Assembly (NCBI RefSeq): GCF_020921035.1
Contig: NC_063154.1
Location: 1,426,001-1,490,000 of the forward strand
Direction of reading: 5' to 3'
Source: Rhodamnia argentea
Lineage: Eukaryota > Streptophyta > Magnoliopsida > Myrtales > Myrtaceae
Length of the DNA stretch: 64,000 nucleotides
Part shown: positions 39,212 to 52,020 of the stretch, piece by piece
Numbering within the stretch: the first letter of the stretch is position 1
Layout of the letters: each line of letters starts with the position of its first letter
The notes under the pieces: generated by a model
What the model was told of the DNA's origin: nothing
The model's input: the letters and a program-made list of their open reading frames with translations, nothing else
The model's database searches: none
Position numbers and translations under genes: made by a program

Positions 39212-40633
39212 GGGTTTTTTTCAAAATTAATTTTTTTTAAAAAAATATTTACGAAATTATTTTTAAAAAAAAAGTATTTACGAGTTTGGGCCTCGCTCGG
39301 CGGTTGAGCTGCCGAGCAGGCTGTGCTGGGCCCGCCCGCCCCATCCGCCGAGCGGGGTTTTTTTTTAATTATAAATTTCATTTTTTTAAGTGTTTTAATT
39401 CTTTATATTTATAATATTTAGTTTATTTCGTATTTTTTTAACATGTTTATATTTATTTTATTTATAAATTTTTTCTTGTGAAGCTTATCTTTATAACATA
39501 ATTAGCAATAATTAATGTAAAAATTTATTAAGATCTATAATTAATAAATAATGTTGTAATTATGTAATTAATTTAAAATATTCATAAAATAAAATTCGTA
39601 AGATATATAAAAAAAATGACATTTTCATGATATATTCATATATTGAACAGACAGAAATCCATTCGGAAGGCGAAATGGTGATGTGTCAAGAACCGGCGGA
39701 TCGGGTCGATGACATTGGATCGGGCTCAAATTCGGTCGATTGAAGTGAAACGGCGTCCTAAATAATATTCATCTCCGTTGGCGAGGGTGAACGATGGATT
39801 TTTGCGATTTGAGATCGTCTAGACGGGTTTTCCTATTTTTTAAATATTTTCGAGATTTATTAAAGAGAAAAATCTCAAAATTCAATAATAATCATCGTCC
39901 TCAAAAATGTTATAATAACACATTTTATAGGGTGTTAACCCAAAACCTAGCCCTAGTAGGATTTTAAATATCAAAATCCAAAATTACAAACATTTCTCTT
40001 TAATAAATCCCGAAAATACTAAAAAAATAGGAAAACCCATCTAGACGATCTCGAATCGCAAAAATTCATTGTTCATTCCATTAGCGGTGAATATTGATTA
40101 GGATGCCGTTTCGCTTCAACCGACCGAATTTGAGCCCGATCCAATGTTGTCGACCCGATCCGTCGATTCTTGACACATCACCATTTCGCCTTCCGATTGG
40201 ATTTGTCATCGTCAAATATATGAATATATCATGAAAATCTCATTTTTTTTCATATATCTTACAAATTTTATTTTATAAATATTTTAAAATTAATTACATA
40301 ATTACAACATTATTTATTAATTATAGATCTTAATAAATTTTTACATTAATTATTACTAATTATGTTATAAAGATAAGCTTCACAAGAAAAAATTTATAAA
40401 TAAAATAAATATAAACATGTTAAAAAAATACGAAATAAACTAAATATTATAAATATAAATAATTAAAACACTTAAAAAAATAAATTAAAGAAAAAACCTC
40501 GCTTGGCAGCAGGGGGTGGACCCAAACGGGCTGCTCGGCAGCCCAACTGCCGAGCGAAGTCCAAACTCGTAAATACTTTTTTTTAAAAAATGATTTCGTA
40601 AATATTTAAAAAAAATTAAATTGGAAAAAAACC
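39212..40633. mobile_element. Foldback Mutator-like element with about 650-base inverted arms
   Basis: Left arm 39212-39870 and right arm 39993-40633 are inverted copies along nearly their full length, joined by a 122-base loop. Shared blocks, in mirrored order, include TATTTACGAGTTTGG, CTCGGCGG/CTCGGCAG, and GATCGTCTAGACGGG (left) with its complement CCCATCTAGACGATC (right). The element is flanked by the exact 9-base direct repeat CCAAATAGA (39203-39211 and 40634-40642). Nine-base duplications with long terminal inverted repeats are typical of Mutator-like elements. No transposase is encoded. The arms still pair well, so the insertion is fairly young compared with others here. Confidence 0.88.
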
Positions 40634-40723
40634 CCAAATAGACAAAACCAGACACAACTCTCTCTCACTTGCTTGCCGTGGGCCCCAATCTTTCTCTCTC
40701 TACTTTCCTCTCTCGCGACAGCA

Positions 40724-40731
40724 GCGCCAAA
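40724..40731 (+). promoter_or_regulatory. E2F-type site upstream of the ERI1-like gene
   Basis: GCGCCAAA, the complement of the exact E2F consensus TTTGGCGC, about 320 bases upstream of the start codon and 74 bases upstream of the TATA box. Confidence 0.45.
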
Positions 40732-40804
40732 AAGGAAACAAATTTGCTCTCGTTCATTCTCTGCGAGCGGGTCGCCGTTTCTGCGTGTCAACGATGTAAT
40801 CATC

Positions 40805-40812
40805 TATATAAA
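40805..40812 (+). promoter_or_regulatory. TATA box of the ERI1-like gene
   Basis: TATATAAA followed by a CT-rich leader, about 240 bases upstream of the start codon at 41046. It lies only about 170 bases from the end of the foldback element. Confidence 0.6.
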
Positions 40813-41045
40813 ACCCACTCTCTCTCTCTAATTCGCTCACCTTTTCAATCCTTGAATCGCAGTCGCACCAGGTTAAAGTTCGAAGCTTTCGCGCGTTAAT
40901 CATCGGTGGAATTGACGTACGAGTGAGAGAGAATAGAGCGATTTGAGCAGAGACTGTTTGATTTGCAGGAGCAGGTTGGAACAGTCTTCGGAGGAAGATC
41001 TAATGTATTTGGTTGTGGACCACAACAATCAAGCACGAGACCGCG

Positions 41046-44000
41046 ATGGACTTTGATTACAGAGGTGCGCTCTCTCTCTCTCTCTCTGCAAGATCCTTAA
41101 TTTTTCTTCTCAGAACTTTGAGTGGCGATCGAACGGCATTGTTTTTTGTTCGGCGCGAGTTGACGTTCACGTGCCAACTGGGGAAGTTTAGCGGGATGGA
41201 GGAATGTGATTGATTTAAAGTCATTGCTGGCTTTGCTTGTAGTCATGATATCCAGTGTTGTGTTGGGGAACTGTTTTATTCATTAAAACCGAGCGCTTTG
41301 CTGGGAAACAAAGTTGGGATTGATGTGAATAATTCTGACGAGTTGATTTGATATCGAGGACAGGTCAATGCGATGTTTACTGGGCAACGTGCCTGATTTT
41401 CTTGGACTGGGTGATAATTTAAGTATTGTCGATAACCTCATTCTTGCTTATAGGCAGCGATGAAATTGCTTGGTTTGGTGCTGTCTTGTCTGGAATTGTG
41501 AAATTCATCAACACTTGAATCATCACCCGGTCCAAGAAAGAGCAGTGCAAGTGTTGCTTACAGTGACAAAAGTGCAGTGCCAATCAAGATGTGCTTGTTT
41601 TTGTTATATTAGACATCTTAGGGAGTCTGGTACCTAGTTTTCTGCGCTTTAGGAGGTTTCCTTCTATTCTTCCACTCAAGAATTCCTTTCTACACAGTAA
41701 CATCATTTGACACAACTCTTTCGTAACTACAAACATATAGATCTGTTTTGTTGGTAAGTAAAAAAGGAACCATGTGCAATTTTCTGATTTATTTTGCCTT
41801 TTCATTTGGGTTTACAGAAGATGCTCAAAGGAATTTCGTGGCCTCGTCTGGACGTTTTTCTAGCAATGAATTCCTTTACAACCTTCAGGACAATGGCAAC
41901 ACACTCTCCAGTGTATCCAAGCTTAAGGATGGAATTAGTGGTCTGTTCGATGGGGATGTTGCAAAGAAAGTTTTGTCAATTAGCAGAAGTGAACATCCCA
42001 ATGGACCTAATTATCCTCACTATTTTGGCTGGCGGTATCCCAACTCTCATCAGATGGTGCCGTACCAAATGAATTCTTTTGAGGGTCGCTTTTTCTCTTT
42101 CCATGAGGGGAATGGCTTTCATGGTGGTCCACCAGATATGCTTGCTCAAGGTTACTTCCCTGAGTACCAGTTCCAAGGCTTTCGGTATTTTGTGGTCATA
42201 GATTTCGAGGCAACCTGTGACAAGGAAAAGAATCCCCATCCTCAGGAGATTATTGAATTCCCGTCTGTTATAGTGAGTAGCATGACTGGTAAATTGGAAG
42301 CATGCTTCCAAACCTATGTTCGACCAACATGCAATCAGCATCTGAGTGATTTTTGCAAAGATTTGACTGGTATCCAGCAATCTCAGGTTTGTGTCAATCT
42401 AATTTCATTTTCCCGATTATTTTATGCCCATTCTTATCGTAGTACAATGTTAATGGTTTTAAAATGGTATAGATGAGGACATAGGTTATTCTTCCATTGC
42501 TGCAGACCAGATTTTGTCAATTCCATATTCCAATTTTTGTCCTCTTTCTTCCTTTTGTCTGGGAAAGCTGGATTTTCTGCTGTTCATTGTTCATATTTTC
42601 TACCATGTTAGCTCAGGTTATAGAGAAACTTAATTTATATTCTCGAGTGTGAAGATCTTATAACCCCGTGATTGCCTAGTGAAAAAGGAAAGACTGTTCT
42701 TCGAACTCTTCTGCAGCTTCCCATGATCAGTCTTATAGAGGGAGTAGGAAAGGTCATCTTTCTCTTATGCATTACTTGTGAAATTGGAGCAGAGGCAAAA
42801 TGTCGGAGAGTTGTGAGGATTGATGTTAGTATTGACTAACTTTGCTTCTAAATACTGTCTTAGTGCGAGATAAGGATTCAGCTCTCAGTGCAGGCTCTTC
42901 TCATCTTGTTTTTGCGTTGACTCACCTTCTCCTTGGCATGGAAGAAATTTTTTCGATTCTGATTATGCGACAGTTTGTATGGCAAAAAAGTATTACCATG
43001 AGGGGTGTCATCTGTTTCCAGATACCCTGACCTTTTCGTTCTAATTTAGCAGGGAGGCTTCTGTTGGTTGATCTTGGAACCTGTCAAGACTGACTGTGTT
43101 TTAACTCTACCCAGTAGATATTAGTATGGTTCACCAGGAGTAGCTTCTTTTTTACGAGCTTTTAAATTTTCCTGTAGGAGAATCATTTGAAGTTTTTATT
43201 TTCAGTTGGCTGTGGATGTCTTTTTACGTACTTTCAACTCTAATAGCAATTAAGAGGAAGGTTACTATGCATGCCTTATATGGGGGAACATGTATCAGAT
43301 TATGATGCGATGGACAAAGTGCTGCAATGATGGATGAAACTGTGTTGCCTTTCTCCATGTCTATTTGCACCAATATTCAAAGAGCTTGGAGTTAGTCTTG
43401 CTACTTAGTCAAGAAGAGCATTCACCACTTTGTCTTCTGTATGTCTCCGTCTTAATATATCGTAAGCATGTAGAATTTCTGCTGTTGCAAATAGGAAATA
43501 GGACGTAGAGTTCTCTATCTGCTATATTCTTGGTTGGTTAGTGCATGGATGTTCTGCAAATTGTACTTCTGAGAAGAGCATCTAATGGTAGGTATTTTCT
43601 GATGATTGGCACATAGTGTGTTGGAGCTTATACATTTTCATGAGGAAGATTGATCTATTCAGTATGAGCTGGTTATGGGGGATGCCGCCAGTTCTGGATT
43701 CTTGTGCAAGTTGATGGGTGTTGTCTGATGCCACATAGATTTTAGTTTATTTATTTGTCTCATGAAATGGATTGGTCTGTAAGGGAGCATTTTAGATCAA
43801 ATTAATACTTGATAGTGGAGCTGAAAGTATCAAGAGTTGCCAGTGCATGTCTGGCTGTCATATCTTCTGCTATAAGATGTTGGAAAAAGTGTAAAGACAG
43901 GGTACGTAGGATGATGAAGGATTTTTTTTTTTTTGGGTCGAAAATGATGAAGGATTTCAAGCTACTCCGTCTATACTTAGATAATTAGATAAAGCTAAAA

Positions 44001-44951
44001 TTTAATGGGCAGTGTAGAACCTTACATATAGTTTTGATGATTCATCAAATCCATGCCAAAGTGGCGAGTGAATTGTCTTTCGGTGCTTGCCATGCACATT
44101 TACCAAAACAGCCCATGTTTGCAGAGAGTTCCCTCATTCCAGTCATCCTTATGGATTATGGCTTCTTCTTTCTCATATCAATTTCCTGTTTATTATAATG
44201 GCCTCTAAATTCATTTTGTTTTCTTTCGTGAGTTTTCTTTCGTGATTCTAGGTAGATCGAGGTGTTACCCTGAGTGAGGCTCTTCTTAGTCATGACAAAT
44301 GGCTTGAAAAGAAGGGAATAAAGAACACAAATTTTGCTGTTGTTACCTGGTCCAACTGGGATTGCCGTGTGATGTTGGAGTCTGAGTGTCGGTACAAGAA
44401 AATTCGAAAGCCTTCTTATTTCAACAGGTGAGGTGATGATATGTAGCTAGGTGTGCAGACTTAGATCCTTCGATGCTTGACTCTGACCTTTTCTTTCTCT
44501 TCCTTCCACTAGATGGATTAACCTAAAAGTCCCATTCCGTGAAGTTTTCGGAGGTCTAAGATGTAATCTTAGGGAAGCAGTTGAGGTGGCTGGCTTGACC
44601 TGGCACGGTCGTGCTCATTGTGGTTTAGATGATGCAAAAAACACAGCTAGCTTGCTCATTGTTCTTTTGCGCAGGGGAACCAGACTTTCCATCACCAACT
44701 CGCTGACATTGTATGACAATGACTGTACTCTGATATCGCAGCACTCGATGCCTCCCCATCAGCCACACACAAAGAAGAATCTGCGGGAACCTCAATCGCA
44801 GTATAATCCTTGTTGTTTCTGTGGAATCAAGAGCGGTGTAGGCTTTGTTCAGAACCCAAGTACAAAGCGCAGGAGCTTCTTCTTTTGGTGTGGCAATTGG
44901 GCTGCTGCGAGAGGTTGCGGATGCTGTTATTTTCAATGGGTCGCTACTTGA
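41046..44951 (+). CDS. ERI1-like DEDDh 3'-5' exonuclease with GRF zinc finger
   Basis: Four exons: 41046-41064, 41818-42386, 44252-44427, 44513-44951, encoding 400 residues. The exonuclease core has ExoI VVIDFEATCDK (D135, E137), ExoII TWSNWDCRVML (D233) and ExoIII HCGLDDAKNTA (H290 with D295 by spacing), a complete DEDDh set with the EATCD signature of the ERI1/3'hExo family. The C-terminal 45 residues carry a GRF-type zinc finger (CCFCG, then FFWCGNWAAARGCGCCYFQW), which binds nucleic acid in other proteins. Known roles of ERI1 relatives: trimming of small RNAs, histone mRNA ends and 5.8S rRNA; the substrate of this plant form is not evident. Exon 1 codes for only six residues plus one base, and its donor is followed by (CT)n. 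The gene looks intact. Confidence 0.92.
41070..41087. repeat. (CT)9 tract at the start of ERI1-like intron 1
   Basis: Begins at intron position +6, directly behind the donor GTGCG; sense-strand (CT)n. Confidence 0.9.
42387..44251 (+). other. Long intron 2 of the ERI1-like gene
   Basis: An 1,865-base intron with no recognised exon, repeat or RNA gene. It separates the ExoI half of the catalytic domain from the ExoII and ExoIII halves. Confidence 0.6.
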
Positions 44952-46113
44952 CTGGATGTAACTTTCCTGATTGACATCTTCAGCTTTCTTAGGTGCTCCA
45001 TATAACATTAGGTAGGAACTGCATTGGGAGCTTCCATTTAAATTAGTTGGATGACTTTATGATAGTTTCTTTTTTCTTTTAAAACTTGATTGAAAGAAAA
45101 TCTAATTGAGTTCGTTGGCACACTGCAATTGTAAGACTGCCATCTGTAAAGCTGACATCTTGTTGACTTATGAAATCCATAAAGTTCTTCGAGCAGCTGA
45201 TTTAATTATTTCGTCACTAGCATGATGGAGATTGGAAATATTTTGCTGCCGGTCCTCTTTGCTCTGTTACATTGCTTGGCAGATATCTAGAGCGACGTAT
45301 GTAGGTGAGGGCTTAACTTCCTTTGTCTTGTGCAGTCTTTTTAAATCAAGATCTGCCACATACATCTTCACGTCGAATATGAAAGAATGCAAAGCTTTTT
45401 TAACAAGAGATTTTTACGCCCGGCAATATTACCTAGAGAACTCAAATCGCTGTCGTACCCTCAAAAGGCCCGATACGACACATCGCATGTGCACCATTAA
45501 ACTAACTAATCTAAAACTTATAAGGGGTCCGTAAACTGTCCAAGTTAATTCTCTTTGGCAAACTGATCATTTTCTGACAGCAATTCTAGAAATGAACAAG
45601 TGATCTCCAGGTACTCGAAATTTAATGACAATTATCCTGCATAGCAGAGCTAGTAAATCTGCAGGCTCTTCAGCCTCGGGATCGTTCACTTCAATGTCCA
45701 GAAAACAATCCATTGCTCCTCAAAGATAGAATCAATTCAGTGCCAAAGTTAAATGATGAAACTGCACCATGTTCCTAATTGGCCCATCCAAGTTTTATAT
45801 GCCATCTACTCTAAATCACGAAGCATCAAACACAATAGCTGTGATTTTTAACAAGAAAAAGTACCACGGGAAAATAGATTGATCTGTTATGAGTAAGAAA
45901 AGATAGGCTATAATTTTACCCTGTGAAGGTTATGAGATTTTATTAAACTAAACTACTAAAGTAACTTTCTAGCAGCAATCTCATGGACAGAAGTTGAGGA
46001 AAGGGCAGCTATTATACATATAACACACTGCACGCTTCCACTTCCTGATTAAGCTAGTTGAGGGGAACGAGAGAACTGGAATTTACATGCATGGGAATGG
46101 GACTAGGAATCAT
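44952..46113. other. Convergent spacer between the ERI1-like gene and RBR
   Basis: 3' flanks of two genes that face each other. No coding region or repeat was recognised. Confidence 0.6.
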
Positions 46114-49100
46114 TTAGCTTTGAGATTCTGGTTTCTCAGATAACTTAGCAGTTGATGAAGACATACTGCTCCCATTCTGAAGGTAGAGGCTGTTAGCCAC
46201 CATAGAGTCACTAACAAGGCCAGCATCAACGTCATCGAAATTAAGTGTGCCTCTCACTTTTCGGGTACTGCAATAGGGTGAAAAGTAGGCAAGTTAACCA
46301 CCCAAACAAATATACCGGGGCTCACAATGGAATCGGAACCTACCCATTCAGGCGGCTGTTGATGGCAACAAGATCTTTGGAAGGGCTTTGATAGGCATGG
46401 GTGCTCTCTCCTACACAAGCATAATAGCTTTTCGAGCTATGAGAAATTGAAGCATCCATCTGCACACAATCAAGACAAAGCAGACCAATTAGAAGAAAAA
46501 AATACAACCGCAGTACCTGTCCATGTAAAAATGTTAAATCAAATCATGCATAACGATGTCAGCAATGTATATTACATAAGGAATTTCATGGTAAAATTTT
46601 TGAAAAAAACAGAAGAAGAGTTGTGGCAAAGAAGAAAAAGAAACTGCAAGAGAGAAGATGAGCACCTTAGATGATCTCAGTGGAGATACGTAGACATTGT
46701 GGGATGCAGATACTTTCTTAGGGGACATATCCGGGAGTGTTGGAAAAGGAGATATCTTAGGTGACCCGGGGCATTGAGCTGATTAGTAAGAGTTATAGCA
46801 ACAGAGAATCAGACTAAGGCTTGTGTGAAGACTGATTTACAAGTAATATGTAAGTCAAAAGCATACCATCATTTTTATTGCCAACTTCAGAAGCCCAGTT
46901 TGTTCTATTATTTGCTCCAGCAGGCCCAAGTTCAACGAGCAGTGGCTTCACAGAAGGAATGAATATTTCATTGTAGAAAGTGATAATATCCACATGCTCA
47001 TTCCCCGTTTTCTGTTGGCAAAATATTCAACACGTTAAGGCAATGTCTAGAAAACTGATGCCTAAGAGAGTAATATTTATTCAACATACCCCATTACGCC
47101 GGGCTGATGACCAATCAACAAACACACTGCGGAACACTTGGGGCTTGCACTGGGGTTGCTTCCTATAGTTGTGAATGATCTCCCTAAAGGTCAGGTTTGT
47201 TTGAGAGATCTTCAGGCCAAAAAGGGAAAGAGAAAAAAAGGGGCATGAATTAGTAACAAGGAAGAGAAAATTTAAATGCTCTGAATTGTCGCAGGAAACC
47301 AGACAAAATTCCTGAGTCCAAACCTTTGCAACACCGTAGAAACAGCAGAGTATTATTTGATCAATATGCCGATTAAAGAAGAGATTAGTTCGCTGACTGA
47401 GTATTTGCTGAAATAAGCAGTAAACGCTTTCCTTTATCTGCTGAGAGAGTTGTAGCCTTTCAAGCATGGCATTAATTCTGACAGCGGCGAGCTTAGTAAT
47501 CTGGACAATCCCACAAGTATGGAAAAAAAATTAAAAACACAATAAATGACAGTAACTGTAAAAGCCAAACTAGGACATATCTTTATTATTGCAACACAAC
47601 CAGACATGGAACTAACTAAAATTAATCTCTTGAGATGAGATCCCTCAGTATAGTCTTTGCGTTCAGAATTAGGATGATTGGAAAGACGTTGTCACGTTGC
47701 GTTGCTCTATTAATATCTCACATGGCATAAAAACTCTTAGTGAAGCCCCGATATGCCGTGTCGCTAGAAAATATAAATCCAAGCAGAGAAGGAAAAGGAA
47801 GGAAAGAGAAACAAGGGTGCAAGATCCATTATATTCACTTATAAACAAGTTTTCCTTTTCATGTAGAAGGATAGTTGCAATGACTTTTCAGATTCTCTAG
47901 GAGCCATTTGGAAAGCGGGTCCATTCTAGACGCTTTCCAGTACCTTGCTAAAGAATATGTTGATCCCGGTTTCCGCACAAGTTTCCCCTCCACCTCCTGG
48001 ATGTGGTCGAGTTGGACTGCAATATAGTGAAACACAGAGAACTTTTAGAACAGAAAAGATGTAATGTAGAGCAAAACCAAGCTTTAATTATGTACAGCCC
48101 CGTGATTCTACATTGAGAGTACCTGGCAAACGCAGACTGAAGTGGAGGTGGTGGTAACTTTGACTTGATATTGCTTAAGGCTAAAAGTCGATCTTTTACT
48201 GGTGAAGTGAATGAGTTTCTTTCAACTAATACGCTCCGGTAGTCTGTACAAACTCTCTTGGGAGACCTGATATCCCCGTTCTGACCTGAACAACAACGTG
48301 TGATATTGAGTTGGGCGAATCATGAACATCATTGCATCTAAACATTCAAAGCGAAGCAAATACGAAGAATCCATATATTGTATTGGTGACAGTTGGTGGA
48401 TTCTGATACACCCATAAAATCAGGAAAGTTCACACATTCAAACTGATGCTTAAAAGACAAGTGTAGAATTCATAAAGGTAAGGGAACCCTAAAAAGAAAG
48501 ACTTACCAGGAGAAGTCTCATGCTTTTGCAGCGGTGACTGAGGCAACCCACTGGAAGAAAAGTTAATATGCATGGCAATGGCATCCAAAGATGGCATTGG
48601 TTCTGGTAACAAGCCTAGCCGATTTATCTCTGGAGAGAAAGCCGGTCTTGCCACTACCAAGGAATTGTACATTGAGGAACCTCTCTCCCACACCATGCTC
48701 TCTAGAAGTCGCTCTTCTAATGTATTTAGATGCCTTCTTAATTCTCTTGGAAGAGTTTCCTCATGTCTAATAAAACTCTCTATCACCTTACTAAGATCAA
48801 AAGCTGTAATACCAGTTCGCTCTAGCACTGCAGGAAACAACATCGTCACAGTCTTATGCGTTGCAAGAACCAACTCAGCGGAACATGCAAGCATACATCT
48901 ATGAAACCTCTCATTTGTTAATAAAGAGGTCAAATTATTCGAATGTAAAACTTGTGCCTCTGCTCTACACATAGCTTCTAGAACCCGATAGTACAGCTTA
49001 AGGGCTTCCAGCCTTCGTTGCTCAGCCCACATATTGTCCATGAGATTAGCACTTTGCAGGCCTCCAGTTACAGTGCGCTCGCCGATAGCACTGTTTGGAA

Positions 49101-52020
49101 AGATAGCCTCCAAAATTATAAGGGCCCTACGTATCACGTCACTGCTCACATCCCTATCGCATGATGCTAGAAATCTCTGTAGGTCCATTGAAGGTTTTGA
49201 TGGGAGTGGAGACACAAAAGTCCGAAGCCACTTGGCAGTTGTCATAGCAGTGCTCACCGGAGTAGCAGTGAGCCTCAAATTACCACCACCAATTATACCA
49301 TTGACGTGAGATGCAGGAGAGCGGCTGGGAGAGAGTGGTCTTGTAATAGTCTTTGCAGGGGAGGCAAATGAGTCATATTTCCTCTACATGAAAATAGACA
49401 ATATGGTTACACGATTGCTAGAAGTGTTAATCAACTAGATAGCATGAAAAGGCAAACCTTGGCACCAGGCAGATTAATGGCGCCCCCAGACAAGCTTCCT
49501 GATCCAAGCAAGCTGTCCTCGTCATTTATAAACACCCTCTCGTCCAATTCATTCTTGTTACGAGTTGCATCTTCATAATCTTTTTCTAAAGCACTTAAAA
49601 CGGATGACAACGATGCTTCCTCCATGAGATCCTCAAAGTAGATCAGACCATCTGCATTTAAGAGGAAGAGAATCTCAACAACCAATGTACATGCGCTGTT
49701 ACATTATTATGCGCATTTACACTGAGTTCAGCATTTATATACAAGACATCATTTGACCTGTGTCAATATTCTCCAGATTCTCCGCTTTGCACTCTGAAGC
49801 TGGGCGCGGAGTTCTCCCCAAAATTTTTGCTATCACGTTATTGGTTTTTTCCAGTGTTCTCTTGATCTCATCTTCTGAGGTGTCATAAATATGACAGAGT
49901 GATCCAATTAGGTCAACCCCCTTCTCACTTCTCTTAACTGAATGACAGTGAAATTGATCAATCAGGACAAAAGCCAGGTTCGAGTTAGCAGGGAAAAGAA
50001 GGACCAGCTGAAAGAAATATGAGGATAAACGTTCTCAAAGCCCGACTGTGGACGAGTTTTCAAGAATTGATAATCAAAAGAGCAAGATGATCACCTAATC
50101 GTGACGAGTCAGAAATACTGAAATTTCTGAAGCGGGTAGGAAGATGTATTATCAGAATAGCCTGTAAAAAAATCATTTGAAAACTGATCATTATATATTC
50201 ATAGTACCAAAAATAAGTCTTAAAAACCAATACAACATGCCAAAAGTGCATATCCGTTCTTTTTGTCCTTTTAATAGCCATGTTTCAGAGGAGAAAACCG
50301 CACGTTTGACATGGTTATTGAGTGACTGCAAACACCTTAGGAAAATTGTTAAGTTCAACAAAGTAGTCCAGGAATGTAACTGACCAGTATAGAGACCAAA
50401 CCATTTGTGCTAGAAACAAGGTCCTTAAATCGGCTAAAGGCATGTATTCGAAGCGCCAAAAACAGCAACCAACCAAAACGTTGGTACATAGTCACTGGGT
50501 TAGAAGTGCTTGAAACGGCGGACTTCGTATTATCATTTCCATCTTTTATAAGGAAGAATTCGCCATATACACGTTTGTAGTACCTTGCAAAACAAAGATG
50601 AAGAAAACACTTGTCTATAAAACATGTCCACAATAGAAAAGCAGATGCGTTGAAGCATCATTTAAGAAACACAATGCAACTGCCACTACATTAAGGCGTT
50701 TGCACGCTCGATACTTGTAACTTTTGATGGAACATGTACACTGGATAATCAAATGCTATAATCGATCTAAATAATAGAAGAGGACAGGAAGTGGCGCTGG
50801 GTTTACATCAGATGATACGCATTTGATTGATTGAAGTAAAAAGAAGAGAAGGGGATGGAGGGAAATTTCTTTTCCTTGCACCCCTACCTAGAATATCATT
50901 TGAATCCCACTTTATAAACAAAACATTACCCATGGTTTAGTCAATTTCCCTTCATTTCATTCTCGACAAACAAACAGCAAGGAAAGTTTAATATGCTCTC
51001 CTCGCTTTATTTCTTCACTAGTCTTTAGTAACATGAGAGATACTCCTTTTTCCAATCACTAGTGACGTAAAAGGTACTCACTTGCTCAAAATGCATAAAT
51101 GCACAAAGTTTGTCTGCATCTCTCTGGCCTGATAGACAAAAGAATCAAAAATTGAAGCTTAGTCCGTCAAGGAGGCTAGGGGAAAATCGACACAAGAAAA
51201 AAAAATCGTCTGTCCAGGGCTCTAACTCTTAAAAAAGCCTTTCCATACAAGCATGCCATAAATGATAATCATTACCTCTAGCCTGCTCTCCCAGTTAGCA
51301 CCGTATATGCCACTTACGATTGGCCCAGCCTTGATAACAAATTGCGGAAGCTCTTTGAAAAAATCGATGATGCTGGTAAACCCACAGATAATTAGGAGAG
51401 GCAAAAAGTACACCACCCAAGAAAATGACATAACAAACTCTTTGGACCAGCCAAAATAAATGGTCCAGGTATAACATACTTAAGTTCCGTAACTCTCAAT
51501 ATCTGGCCCAAAGTGAACTCGTTCTCGTCAGATCCTTTTTGCTCATCCTCTGCTTTTCTCTCACTTAACCTTCTAACAGTGTACAATACAAAAGCGAACC
51601 AATAACGTTCTGCTTCTTCCACCTGATAACGAGATCACAGATCACCACAAGCTGGGACTTTGGACAATGAAAAGAAACTCAAGTTATCTGGGAAACGGTG
51701 ATGCATACCGTTCCACTACCAATAATGGACGCATTCGTCAGCAGCAAATGTTTGGTTTTTTTCAGCAGCTTCAAAGATTCTGCGCAATTTCTCTCATCCG
51801 AACCCAATTTACTCTGCTACAAAATCACAGTTAGCCCACAGAGCAATTCCGACGACACCTACAATTTTAATCGCAGCGAAAGAAAGCCAGATAAAGGACT
51901 AGGGTTCCGTCGCACGAGGACCTTGCAAAATTCCAAAAAGCGCATTTCGGCGGAATCGGTTTGAGCGCCATCGTTGCAGGGAGTGACGGGAGCTGGAATA
52001 TCAGGCTTCGTCTCCTCCAT
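46114..52020 (-). CDS. RBR1: Retinoblastoma-related protein (RBR)
   Basis: 18 exons (minus): 52020-51922, 51813-51709, 51622-51480, 51372-51276, 51128-51082, 50583-50385, 50161-50095, 49937-49758, 49651-49458, 49383-48507, 48285-48123, 48016-47944, 47500-47324, 47209-47090, 47011-46867, 46778-46666, 46459-46344, 46267-46114, giving 1,022 residues, the normal length. The N-terminal domain contains [20 protein letters not shown]. Pocket A (about 424-625) includes [17 protein letters not shown] and [20 protein letters not shown]. Pocket B (about 740-865) includes [16 protein letters not shown] and [19 protein letters not shown]. The tail has several S/T-P sites ([16 protein letters not shown]) expected to be CDK targets. 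Known role: represses E2F-DP factors at the G1/S transition and controls stem-cell divisions. The chosen start gives MEETKPD, like MEEVQPP in Arabidopsis; an in-frame ATG also lies at 52044. Intact. Confidence 0.97.

Larger units (their letters stand above)
37378..41045. other. Divergent transposon-rich spacer between NRPA2 and the ERI1-like gene
   Basis: Holds the NRPA2 promoter (left), an AT-rich element at about 37578-38180, an AT-rich stretch with nothing recognised (38181-39202), a foldback Mutator-like element (39212-40633) and the promoter/leader of the ERI1-like gene (40643-41045). No gene was seen. Confidence 0.6.

Noticed and set aside
44625-45008. Minus-strand frame of 127 codons
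   Set aside because: A shadow of the last exon of the ERI1-like gene.
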